Shown: positions 7,439 through 12,042 of the stretch, piece after piece | Position numbering within the stretch: the stretch's first letter is position 1 | Layout: each line of letters begins with the position of its first letter | The notes under the pieces: generated by a model | Told to the model about the DNA's origin: nothing | Seen by the model: only the letters and a program-made list of their open reading frames with translations | Databases searched by the model: none | Program-made: the position numbers and the translations under genes | Assembly: GCA_028711205.1 (NCBI GenBank) | Contig: JAQTSP010000057.1 | Location: 1-12,042 of the forward strand | Source of the DNA: Eubacteriales bacterium | GTDB lineage: Bacteria > Bacillota > Clostridia > Christensenellales > SZUA-584 | Length of the DNA stretch: 12,042 bases | Reading direction: 5' to 3'

Positions 7439-7454
7439 TGTAAGCGCTTCCATG
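7439..7454. promoter_or_regulatory. LacI/cre-type operator O1 downstream of P1
   Basis: TGTAAGCGCTTCCATG with the symmetric core AAGCGCTT and a central CG, typical of LacI/GalR-family sites. It is identical over 16 bases to the reverse complement of 11719-11734. Position just past the predicted start implies repression by blocking the polymerase. It also fits the CcpA cre consensus with one mismatch, so the binding protein could be CcpA or the LacI protein encoded at 9110. Confidence 0.82.
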
Positions 7455-7468
7455 TGGACTCGATTATG

Positions 7469-7497
7469 ATTATATTGCTTGTTGCCGCACGTGTCAA
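7469..7497 (-). promoter_or_regulatory. Promoter P1 for aldolase and isomerase
   Basis: On the minus strand a perfect TTGACA (7492-7497) and perfect TATAAT (7469-7474) are 17 bases apart, predicting a start near 7462. The aldolase ATG follows after a leader of about 125 bases. The operator 7439-7454 lies at about +9 to +24. Its twin P1' is at 11676-11704. Confidence 0.9.
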
Positions 7498-7540
7498 CTA
7501 GCAAAATCATTTTTTATCATTTAAATTACGTGGTTCTTCA

Positions 7541-7592
7541 TTTATACATCATTTGGCAATTGATAATGCCCATGTTTAGGGTAATTTTTGCA
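7541..7592. promoter_or_regulatory. Conserved central block between P1 and P2 (copy 1)
   Basis: This block matches 11569-11620 (inverted) at 41 of 52 positions without gaps. It has a conserved TTTAT.CATCATTTG.CA, 8 variable bases, then a dyad TGCCCATGTTTAGGGTA (7567-7583) and AATTTTTGCA. It lies roughly 50 bases or more upstream of the -35 boxes of both divergent promoters, where an activator would bind. The protein that binds is unknown. Confidence 0.6.
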
Positions 7593-7644
7593 TGTGACGG
7601 GATAAACGTACCGGATGTAGCATTTCATTTTTTGAATTTTTATA

Positions 7645-7673
7645 TTGACACCATCTTCAAACTGGCGTATAAA
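7645..7673 (+). promoter_or_regulatory. Promoter P2 for the Ldh2-type dehydrogenase
   Basis: Perfect TTGACA (7645-7650), 17-base spacer, TATAAA (7668-7673), predicting a start near 7680 and a leader of about 157 bases before the ATG at 7837. The AT-rich ATTTTTATA just upstream could act as an UP element. The twin is P2' at 11493-11521 on the minus strand. Confidence 0.88.
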
Positions 7674-7687
7674 ATAAATACTGAAAG

Positions 7688-7706
7688 ATGTAAAAAGCGT
7701 TTACAT
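7688..7706. promoter_or_regulatory. LacI/cre-type operator O2 downstream of P2
   Basis: ATGTAAAAAGCGTTTACAT has 7-base perfect arms (ATGTAAA/TTTACAT) around AAGCG. On the other strand it reads TGTAAACGCTTTTT, the same family as O1, O1' and O2'. It lies at about +9 to +27 of P2, consistent with repression. Confidence 0.8.
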
Positions 7707-7836
7707 GCGTTACGCAAAAAGTAGATATGAACTGCTATTTGCGCGAAATGCCGTCGCCAAGACCTGTCAAAGTATCTTCGCACAGAAACTTTCACATAAA
7801 TATCTTTCAATTATCGGTCGGTTTGGGGGTATTGCT

Positions 7837-8937
7837 ATGTTGGTCAAAAAGGAAAATTTATTTCTTTACGGAGTCGAAATCTTCGAAAAAGCTGGTGTGC
7901 CAAGCACAGAGGCAAAAGTCGTAATGGAAGAATTGGTGAAGTCAAATCTATATGGCGTTGATTCGCACGGTGTAATAAGAATACCTCAATATTTAGAAGA
8001 AATCGAAAATGGGGCGATCGTTCCAGGCGCGCCGATAGAGGTCATTAGGGAAACGCCTTCTACCGCAATCATTGATGGGAACCACAATTTCGGTCAGCTT
8101 GTTGGCAAAAAAATGGTGGCCGTTATTTCAGAAAAAGCAATAAATAGTAACGTGGCATGCGGCATATGCCTGCATTCATATCATGTAGGCAGGCTGGGCG
8201 CCTGGACGGAATATCTTGCAGAGCAGGGCTTATTGGCCTTTGCGGCTACCGCTGCGTATCATAGCGGACCTATGGCACCCTGGGGCGCTTCGGAAGGGCG
8301 CTTGGGAACGAATCCAATTTCGTTTGCTGCACCGCGGAAAAATGCACGTCCGATACTCATGGATTTTGCTACAACTGTTGTTGCGGAAGGCAAAATCAGA
8401 AATTATGCGCAGCAAAACAAATCTGTTCCCGAGGGCTGGATACGTGACGGCTATGGGCGGGACACGACCAATCCGATGGATTTTTATAACGAGCCGCGCG
8501 GAACGATACTCCCTATCGGTGGAAAAACAGGCGGCGTTAAGGGATCCGCGTTAGGCATTATGGCAGATATCTTTTCTATAGCCCTGGCCAACACCGATTA
8601 TTGGACATGCTTGAAAAAAGACGAGCTTCCTGAAGCGGAAAATGGGCTGTTCCTTTTTGCAGTAAATCCCGATGCCTTTTTTGGAGTGGAAGCGTTCACC
8701 GAGCAGTGTGCAAATCACGGCGCTTATATCAAGAGTGCAAAACCCGCACCGGGCGTCAAGGAGGTTTTGCTTCCCGGAGAATTCGAGTATAACAATGAAA
8801 AGCAGCGGCTGGAAAATGGTATTGAAATCCCCGATGCGACCTGGAACGGACTTGTCAAAATCGCACAGTCTCTAAACTGTGAATGGTCCGCATCGTTGGA
8901 AAGAACGACGTCGGATAATCATTTTTTAAGATATTAA
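7837..8937 (+). CDS. Ldh2-family NAD(P)-dependent oxidoreductase (DlgD/YiaK-like)
   Basis: This 366-residue enzyme belongs to the malate/L-lactate/ureidoglycolate dehydrogenase family, which includes 2,3-diketo-L-gulonate reductase. The N-terminal LYGVDSHGVIRIPQYLEEI (38-56) holds the expected catalytic His44. ASEGRLGTNPISFAAP (151-166), LMDFATTVVAEGKI (174-187) and GGKTGGVKGSALGIMADIFS (228-247) form the NAD(P) and substrate site, and LLPGEFE lies near the C-terminus. I chose ATG 7837, with GGGGGT 6 bases upstream and family-typical MLVKKENL; an in-frame ATG at 7705 sits inside operator O2, lacks an SD and would add 44 unrelated residues. It is driven by P2. Together with the UlaG-like hydrolase under the sister promoter P2', it recalls sugar-lactone or keto-gulonate metabolism, but the substrate is inferred only. 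Confidence 0.88.
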   Translation: MLVKKENLFLYGVEIFEKAGVPSTEAKVVMEELVKSNLYGVDSHGVIRIPQYLEEIENGAIVPGAPIEVIRETPSTAIIDGNHNFGQLVGKKMVAVISEKAINSNVACGICLHSYHVGRLGAWTEYLAEQGLLAFAATAAYHSGPMAPWGASEGRLGTNPISFAAPRKNARPILMDFATTVVAEGKIRNYAQQNKSVPEGWIRDGYGRDTTNPMDFYNEPRGTILPIGGKTGGVKGSALGIMADIFSIALANTDYWTCLKKDELPEAENGLFLFAVNPDAFFGVEAFTEQCANHGAYIKSAKPAPGVKEVLLPGEFEYNNEKQRLENGIEIPDATWNGLVKIAQSLNCEWSASLERTTSDNHFLRY

Positions 8938-8999
8938 CGCGTGAATATGACAGATCAGCGCAGCACAATTTTGGTCAATCAGGCAGGCAGCTGTATATA

Positions 9000-9020
9000 T
9001 GTGTTTGCGTATAATACACA
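9000..9020. promoter_or_regulatory. Possible lacI promoter element with a dyad
   Basis: A TATAAT at 9010-9015 lies about 95 bases before the regulator's ATG, inside an imperfect 21-bp dyad with TGTGT and ACACA arms. No convincing -35 is 16-18 bases upstream. An alternative weak pair is TTGGTC (8971-8976) and TATATA (8994-8999), 17 bases apart. The dyad could be an autoregulatory site, but it does not resemble O1/O2. The regulator may instead be read through from P2, since no terminator is visible after the dehydrogenase. Confidence 0.28.
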
Positions 9021-9109
9021 CTCAATTAATAAATTAGTGGCGAAACTTTAATAATAACTTACAGTATGATAGAATACTCATATTAGTAATTAATAATGGA
9101 GATTGCAGC

Positions 9110-10129
9110 ATGAAAAGAAAAACAATTTACGACGTTGCCGACGAAGCCGGCGTAAGTATAGCAACTGTATCCCGTGTCATCAGTGGCAAAGGCTATGTCA
9201 GCGAAAAAACCCGCCAAAAAGTGGAAGTAGCTAGCGAAAACTATCGTCCTACTGCCTCTGCTCGTGAAATCCAGACTAAAAAGTCAAAAACCATAGGTAT
9301 TATCATCAACCATACGCCCGAATACTTTTTTCTTAACGCTACTTATACCAATGCGATGGTCGCTGTTTGTGTTGTTGCAAAGGAAAAAGGATATCGCCTG
9401 CTGCTCGATATCAGTGATGAAGATAAAAAAATCTGCGATCTCTATTATGAGCGCAAGGTAGACGGTTTTGTTCTGATGGGCGTTAAGAAAAGCAGCGGCT
9501 TAATTGCGGAGATGGTCAAAAATGATATTCCTTTTGTGCTGATAGGCAACTATATCGGCGATCAGATGAATGTTAGTCAGGTCGATATTAACGATAATAT
9601 GGCAATATACAACGCTACGAATTACCTGATTGGCCTGGGGCATAAAAAGATAGGAATCATTACCGGGTCCCTGGAATATGCTTCCTGTTCCGACAGGCTG
9701 CAGGGTTATAAACGAGCACTCCTTGACGCGGAAATTGAAATCAAGGACGAATATATTCAGATCTGCGATAATCTTACAGACCTTAAGGCCGAGCATCTTG
9801 CGAAAAACCTGCTCTATATAAGCAATCCGGTAACGGCAATCGTGGCATTTAACGACATGGTGGCCCTTGCGATCTATAAGGCTGCGAAGGATTGCGGCGT
9901 TCATATCCCGCAGCAGCTCTCTGTTATCGGTTTTGACGATACACAAATGGCCAGCTATGTTACGCCCGCACTAACAAGCATCTGGCAGCCCAGTTATGAA
10001 AAAGGGAAACAAGCCATGCGCCTTTTACTAAAAAGCCTTGAAGAGGGCGTTATGCCAACCGACTCTATAGAATTGAACTGTATCACCATGTACCGGGATT
10101 CCTGTGCCCCGTCTGTACAGGATTTGTAA
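9110..10129 (+). CDS. LacI/GalR-family transcriptional regulator
   Basis: This 339-residue repressor has the LacI helix-turn-helix TIYDVADEAGVSIATVSRVI (5-24) followed by SGKGYVSEKTRQKV. The hinge helix ASAREIQTKKSKTIGI (49-64) has Ile54 where the minor-groove Leu usually sits. A periplasmic-binding-protein-like sensor then begins at IGIIINHTPEYFF. It contains KVDGFVLMG (116-124), GHKKIGIITGS (177-187), DRLQGYKRAL, TAIVAFNDMVALAIYKAA (242-259), SVIGFDDTQMASYVTPALTS (271-290) and a C-terminal LLLKSLE. GGAG lies 8 bases before the ATG. The recognition helix SIATVSRV is typical of regulators reading AANCGNTT-type half-sites, which agrees with O1, O2, O1' and O2'. It sits between the two duplicated operator cassettes, so it is the prime candidate for their repressor, released by a sugar or sugar-acid ligand. 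Confidence 0.93.
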   Translation: MKRKTIYDVADEAGVSIATVSRVISGKGYVSEKTRQKVEVASENYRPTASAREIQTKKSKTIGIIINHTPEYFFLNATYTNAMVAVCVVAKEKGYRLLLDISDEDKKICDLYYERKVDGFVLMGVKKSSGLIAEMVKNDIPFVLIGNYIGDQMNVSQVDINDNMAIYNATNYLIGLGHKKIGIITGSLEYASCSDRLQGYKRALLDAEIEIKDEYIQICDNLTDLKAEHLAKNLLYISNPVTAIVAFNDMVALAIYKAAKDCGVHIPQQLSVIGFDDTQMASYVTPALTSIWQPSYEKGKQAMRLLLKSLEEGVMPTDSIELNCITMYRDSCAPSVQDL

Positions 10130-10156
10130 AGAAAAACGAACTTTCTGCAAACGCGA

Positions 10157-10195
10157 AAAAGTCCGTTCCGAACTTATACAATGGATCGGGCTTTT
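10157..10195. terminator. Bidirectional rho-independent terminator
   Basis: AAAAGTCCGTTCC (10157-10169) pairs with GGATCGGGCTTTT (10183-10195): a 13-bp stem with one T-T mismatch and one G-T wobble around a 13-base loop. A-runs and T-runs flank it so that it works on both strands. It lies between the convergent regulator and UlaG-like genes; the TAA stop of the latter (10194-10196) overlaps the stem's end. Confidence 0.85.
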
Positions 10196-11171
10196 ATTCG
10201 GCGCACAGCTTATAAATTTCCCCCTGCGCCATCAACATGTATTTTTGCTCCGGCAAGCGCTCTTTGATGATTTTAATGAATAATCCCGGATTCCCGCCAT
10301 GCTCCGCAAAGCACCAGTAGTGGCTCGGTATTGCTAGATTTGGGCGTATTACGCTGCAAAGCGTTACCATCTCATCCTCATTCAAATTGCCGAAAGCACC
10401 GTTAATTGGCGCAACCATCACATTAAAAGGCCCCAGTTTTAACAACTTTTCCGCTTCATCAGTACGCAGGCGGGTGTCGCCAGCGAAGTACAGCTTCTTT
10501 CCATCGACTGATATAATCAACCCTACCGCATCCGGCGCAGCCTTTCCATGGTCGCAAAATACACATGTAATCTGCGCATCACCGGCAGCATAGGTTCTCC
10601 CTCGTTCAATATAGGTGACGGCATCCTGACGAATACCAAGCCGCTCAACTTCAGCAGCGCAATTTTTGGAAGCGAAAAGCTTCGTTCGTCCGTTTGCCAT
10701 TATCCCCGGCATAGCATCGACGTCGAAGTGGTCGTAATGCGCATGGGATGCTACCACATAATCCAATGCAGTCTCCTCTGGCTTTAAAATGCATGGCATC
10801 AAGCGTTTAAAGCCGTCGTATCGCTCCAAACAATTTGACAGGTAAAGATCGATTCCGATCAGACTCCCGGAAGCACTCTTGATAATATAACCGGCTTGGC
10901 CGAGATAGATAAGATATGTCACACCTTTACGCAATACCTGTATTTCTTTCGCAAGTGAAGGCTCACAACAACTTTCTTGAACATTTTCGCAGGCAGCCAC
11001 TATCCCGGCCGGTTCCGTGTTTTCAGAAATAATATTATTATCAGCCGATACAACGTTCCCTGCACTGTCGGTGGTTTCGATATTGGTTTTACAAAGCTTC
11101 CATATGGATTTTGCTTTTCCAAAAATCGTATCCTGGTATTTACTTGTTCCTGGTATGGCAATACTATTCAT
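10194..11171 (-). CDS. UlaG-like metallo-beta-lactamase-fold hydrolase
   Basis: This 325-residue protein belongs to the UlaG group of MBL-fold enzymes, whose namesake opens L-ascorbate-6-phosphate lactone. Metal ligands are intact: His143, His145, Asp147 and His148 in SHAHYDHFDVD, His208 in FCDHGKAAPDAVG, Asp232 in FAGDTRL, and His284 in IPSHYW. The domain starts at about 84 with VTYLIYLGQAGYIIKS. The first about 75 residues form an unusual, polar, partly Cys-rich extension (NVQESCCEPS) without a signal peptide. ATG 11171 is preferred, with GGGAGGG about 7 bases upstream; a GTG 18 bases earlier would start inside that SD. It is preceded by a decayed sugar-transferase fragment whose stop overlaps this start, and is now downstream of P2' with a leader of about 315 bases. 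Lactonase, phosphodiesterase and nuclease activities are all known in the superfamily; lactonase fits the context best. Confidence 0.82.
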   Translation of the reverse strand: MNSIAIPGTSKYQDTIFGKAKSIWKLCKTNIETTDSAGNVVSADNNIISENTEPAGIVAACENVQESCCEPSLAKEIQVLRKGVTYLIYLGQAGYIIKSASGSLIGIDLYLSNCLERYDGFKRLMPCILKPEETALDYVVASHAHYDHFDVDAMPGIMANGRTKLFASKNCAAEVERLGIRQDAVTYIERGRTYAAGDAQITCVFCDHGKAAPDAVGLIISVDGKKLYFAGDTRLRTDEAEKLLKLGPFNVMVAPINGAFGNLNEDEMVTLCSVIRPNLAIPSHYWCFAEHGGNPGLFIKIIKERLPEQKYMLMAQGEIYKLCAE

Positions 11172-11448
11172 ATTCTTCCCTCCCGGCACAATTTTTTAAA
11201 GATTGCTTCGTCCCAAATTCATGTATTGTCTCTTTTGTACCTGCATAAATCCGTCGATACCCATATACGTTTACGATTGTCATGAACAATATATCATAAA
11301 AATTAATCCAAATGGTACATTATCCACATACCAAACATCGCGCTCAAATTTCTGTTCCAACGAAATCTCCATTTACCTGCGCCCAACCGGAAATGCCGGG
11401 ACGGGTATCATGATGATGCCTTTGCTCCGATGCATAGAGCGACAAATA
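11164..11448 (-). pseudogene. 3' remnant of a bacterial sugar transferase (phosphoglycosyltransferase)
   Basis: The minus strand carries the C-terminal signature of the Bac_transf family (WcaJ/EpsL/PssY-type enzymes that load a sugar phosphate on undecaprenyl phosphate), split over three frames. From 11448 it reads YLSLYASEQ, then HDTRPGISGWAQVNG to about 11368. After a deletion-type frameshift (loss of the usual RNA after NG), ISLEQKFERDVWYVDN runs from about 11366. After a second shift near 11282, MTIVNVYGYRRIYAGTKE and TIHEF follow, ending at a TAG at 11164. These match the family's 'LYTPEQ..RHDVRPGITGWAQVNGRN..S.E.KF.LDVWYVDN' order. A stop codon precedes YLSLY, and everything further 5' is replaced by the duplicated promoter cassette, which begins within about 15 bases. 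Frameshifts and truncation make it non-functional. Its stop overlaps the UlaG-like ATG (ATGAATAG), suggesting that the two were once an operon. Confidence 0.8.
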
Positions 11449-11460
11449 TTACGCAATTTT

Positions 11461-11475
11461 ATGTAAACGCTTTTA
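11461..11475. promoter_or_regulatory. LacI/cre-type operator O2' downstream of P2'
   Basis: ATGTAAACGCTTTTA, at about +12 to +26 of P2'. It shares TGTAAACGCTTTT with the reverse complement of O2, but the outer arm toward P2' is degenerate (CATTA in place of TGTAA), so the dyad is less perfect than at O2. Confidence 0.75.
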
Positions 11476-11492
11476 ATGTCTTTCAGTATTTA

Positions 11493-11521
11493 TTTATAAG
11501 CCACTTTGCCGATGCTGTCAA
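11493..11521 (-). promoter_or_regulatory. Promoter P2' toward the UlaG-like gene
   Basis: On the minus strand TTGACA (11516-11521), 17-base spacer, TATAAA (11493-11498), start predicted near 11486. Transcription would cross the sugar-transferase remnant and reach the UlaG-like ATG after about 315 bases. Confidence 0.85.
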
Positions 11522-11568
11522 TATAAAAATTAAAAAAAGAGGCTTCATCCAGTACATTGCTTGCCATC

Positions 11569-11620
11569 TGCAAAAATTGCCCAAAATATGGGCAAAAACG
11601 CCTGTCAAATGATGAATAAA
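11569..11620. promoter_or_regulatory. Conserved central block between P2' and P1' (copy 2)
   Basis: The inverted counterpart of 7541-7592, aligning without gaps. Here the dyad is nearly ideal: TTGCCCAAAATATGGGCAA (11577-11595) has 7-base arms around a 5-base centre. The flanking CATCATTTG.CA element (as CAAATGATG) is conserved too. It is a candidate site for an unknown second regulator or activator serving both divergent promoters. Confidence 0.62.
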
Positions 11621-11675
11621 CAAACATAAAGTTTAAAAAAATTTGGTTTTGCATAATAAAAAATGATATTGCTAG

Positions 11676-11704
11676 TTGACATGCGCAAAAACAAGCACTA
11701 TAAT
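11676..11704 (+). promoter_or_regulatory. Promoter P1' for the lipoprotein/transporter gene
   Basis: Perfect TTGACA (11676-11681), 17-base spacer, perfect TATAAT (11699-11704), start predicted near 11711. It gives a leader of about 250 bases before the lipoprotein ATG. Nearly identical to P1. Confidence 0.9.
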
Positions 11705-11718
11705 CATAATCGAGCCTA

Positions 11719-11734
11719 CATGGAAGCGCTTACA
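11719..11734. promoter_or_regulatory. LacI/cre-type operator O1' downstream of P1'
   Basis: CATGGAAGCGCTTACA, exact reverse complement of O1 over 16 bases and at the same distance (+9 to +24) from its promoter. This predicts that importer and aldolase are co-repressed. Confidence 0.82.
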
Positions 11735-11884
11735 CATTTTTGACTAAATGCTGGATAGGCCATATTGTCAATGTGATGTAAAACTAATGTATGTTGTTCA
11801 TGATTGGCTACGGGATATCTTAGTGCGCAAGACGCGCCGTACATTTTTCAAACATAATAGGTACAAACTACGATCCGTTTCCTG

Positions 11885-11933
11885 GCAACCGATAATCGGC
11901 TGCTAATATATAATTCGGGCGCACAGCGCCCGA
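11885..11933 (+). promoter_or_regulatory. Leader hairpins before the lipoprotein gene
   Basis: A near-palindrome GCAACCGATAATCGGCTGC (11885-11903) is followed by a strong hairpin, TCGGGCGC (11915-11922), loop ACA, GCGCCCGA (11926-11933). The second stem ends 9 bases before AAAGGAGG and lacks a U-run, so it is not a classic terminator. It may protect the 5' end of the mRNA, affect initiation, or (for the first element) bind a regulator. Confidence 0.45.
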
Positions 11934-11962
11934 TAAAATAATAAAGGAGGACATATCAAATT

Positions 11963-12042
11963 ATGAAGAAACTATTAGCTCTCGTTATGGTACTTGCAAT
12001 GGCCGTTATGGTCGTGGCATGCTCTGCTCCGGCAGAGACTGC
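11963..12042 (+). CDS. Lipoprotein, probable ABC-importer solute-binding protein (partial)
   Basis: Only the first 26 codons are in the window. They encode a lipoprotein signal peptide: MKK, a hydrophobic stretch LLALVMVLAMAVMVVA, then the lipobox Cys20 (VVAC), then SAPAET, the usual low-complexity linker. This is the standard start of Gram-positive solute-binding lipoproteins, anchored on the outer face of the membrane. A perfect AAAGGAGG (11943-11950) stands 12 bases before the ATG, somewhat far. Expression is from P1', under the same operator as the aldolase/isomerase unit, which fits a sugar or sugar-acid ABC importer whose permease and ATPase genes would lie to the right. The transporter assignment rests on context and signal-peptide style only. 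Confidence 0.75.
   Translation, partial: MKKLLALVMVLAMAVMVVACSAPAET

Larger units (their letters stand above)
7420..7706. repeat. Divergent regulatory cassette, copy 1 of a 290-bp inverted duplication
   Basis: This intergenic region matches the reverse complement of 11461-11753 along its whole length with a few gaps. The -10-to-operator stretch 7439-7474 is identical to 11699-11734 at 34 of 36 positions, and the central 7541-7592 matches 11569-11620 at 41 of 52. Both promoters, both operators, the ATTTTTATATTGACA before the P2 -35, and the TTGACTAA past the P1 operator are shared. Similarity stops sharply just after the P2 operator at 7706. The two copies flank the dehydrogenase, regulator and UlaG-like genes in opposite orientation. 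Confidence 0.9.
11461..11753. repeat. Divergent regulatory cassette, copy 2 of the inverted duplication
   Basis: This is the reverse-complement counterpart of 7420-7706, with the same order of elements: operator O2', promoter P2' (leftward), conserved central block, promoter P1' (rightward), operator O1' and TTGACTAA. The right end of similarity is at GCTG (11750-11753). The left end falls exactly at the operator edge, beside the sugar-transferase remnant. Small length differences between the copies fall in the stretches flanking the central block. Confidence 0.9.

Noticed and set aside
7705..7836. 44-residue N-terminal extension of the Ldh2-type dehydrogenase from ATG 7705
   Set aside because: That ATG overlaps operator O2 and lacks an SD; the extension has no family similarity.
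11249..11285. GTAAACG-containing stretch (minus strand) as a fifth operator before the UlaG-like gene
   Set aside because: Only half of the motif is present, no promoter lies at the right distance, and it falls inside the sugar-transferase remnant.
1..12042. CRISPR arrays, tRNA or rRNA genes, origins
   Set aside because: No regularly spaced direct repeats, no tRNA-like T-loop/anticodon arrangement, no rRNA or DnaA-box clusters seen.

Overview
The window looks like a chromosomal segment of an anaerobic Bacillota, most likely class Clostridia. The evidence is strong AGGAGG-type ribosome sites, consensus TTGACA/TATAAT promoters with 17-base spacers, a Gram-positive-style lipoprotein, a clostridial-type large serine recombinase, and a KDPG aldolase carrying a C-terminal VOC-like domain. 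The taxonomic call is inference; there is no rRNA or other marker gene.

Layout, left to right. (1) 1-1149, leftward: a small unrecognised gene followed by a large serine recombinase cut by the window edge, probably part of a mobile element. (2) 1486-5236, leftward: a tight four-gene operon, kduD-like SDR, D-2-hydroxyacid dehydrogenase, eda (VOC fusion), kdgK. It converts hexuronate-derived keto-sugar acids to 2-keto-3-deoxygluconate, KDPG, then pyruvate and glyceraldehyde 3-phosphate. (3) 5237-5814: a gap with no recognisable gene. (4) 5815-7338, leftward: an RpiB-type isomerase and an HpcH/HpaI aldolase. (5) 7837-10129, rightward: an Ldh2/DlgD-type dehydrogenase and a LacI-family regulator, ended by a strong terminator shared with (6), a leftward UlaG-like metallo-hydrolase (10194-11171). 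(7) 11963 to the end, rightward: the first 26 codons of a lipoprotein, probably the solute-binding protein of an ABC importer.

The most striking structure is not a gene. The divergent promoter region between the aldolase and the Ldh2 gene (7420-7706) occurs a second time, inverted, at 11461-11753, between the UlaG-like gene and the lipoprotein. Each copy holds two near-consensus promoters firing outward in opposite directions. Each promoter is followed at about +9 to +27 by a LacI/cre-type operator (TGTAARCGCTT core), and a conserved 52-base block lies in the middle. The four operators tie aldolase/isomerase, dehydrogenase, UlaG-like hydrolase and importer into one regulon, most simply controlled by the LacI protein encoded between the copies (or by CcpA). 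I infer an uncharacterised sugar-acid or lactone catabolic module: import, ring opening, oxidation/reduction, isomerisation, aldol cleavage. It sits beside a classical KDG operon that lacks these operators.

A second hidden feature lies between the inverted promoter copy and the UlaG-like gene: a frameshifted 3' remnant of a bacterial sugar transferase (WcaJ/EpsL-type phosphoglycosyltransferase). It begins right after the promoter duplication ends, which suggests the duplicated regulatory cassette landed on an older gene and re-wired the downstream hydrolase.
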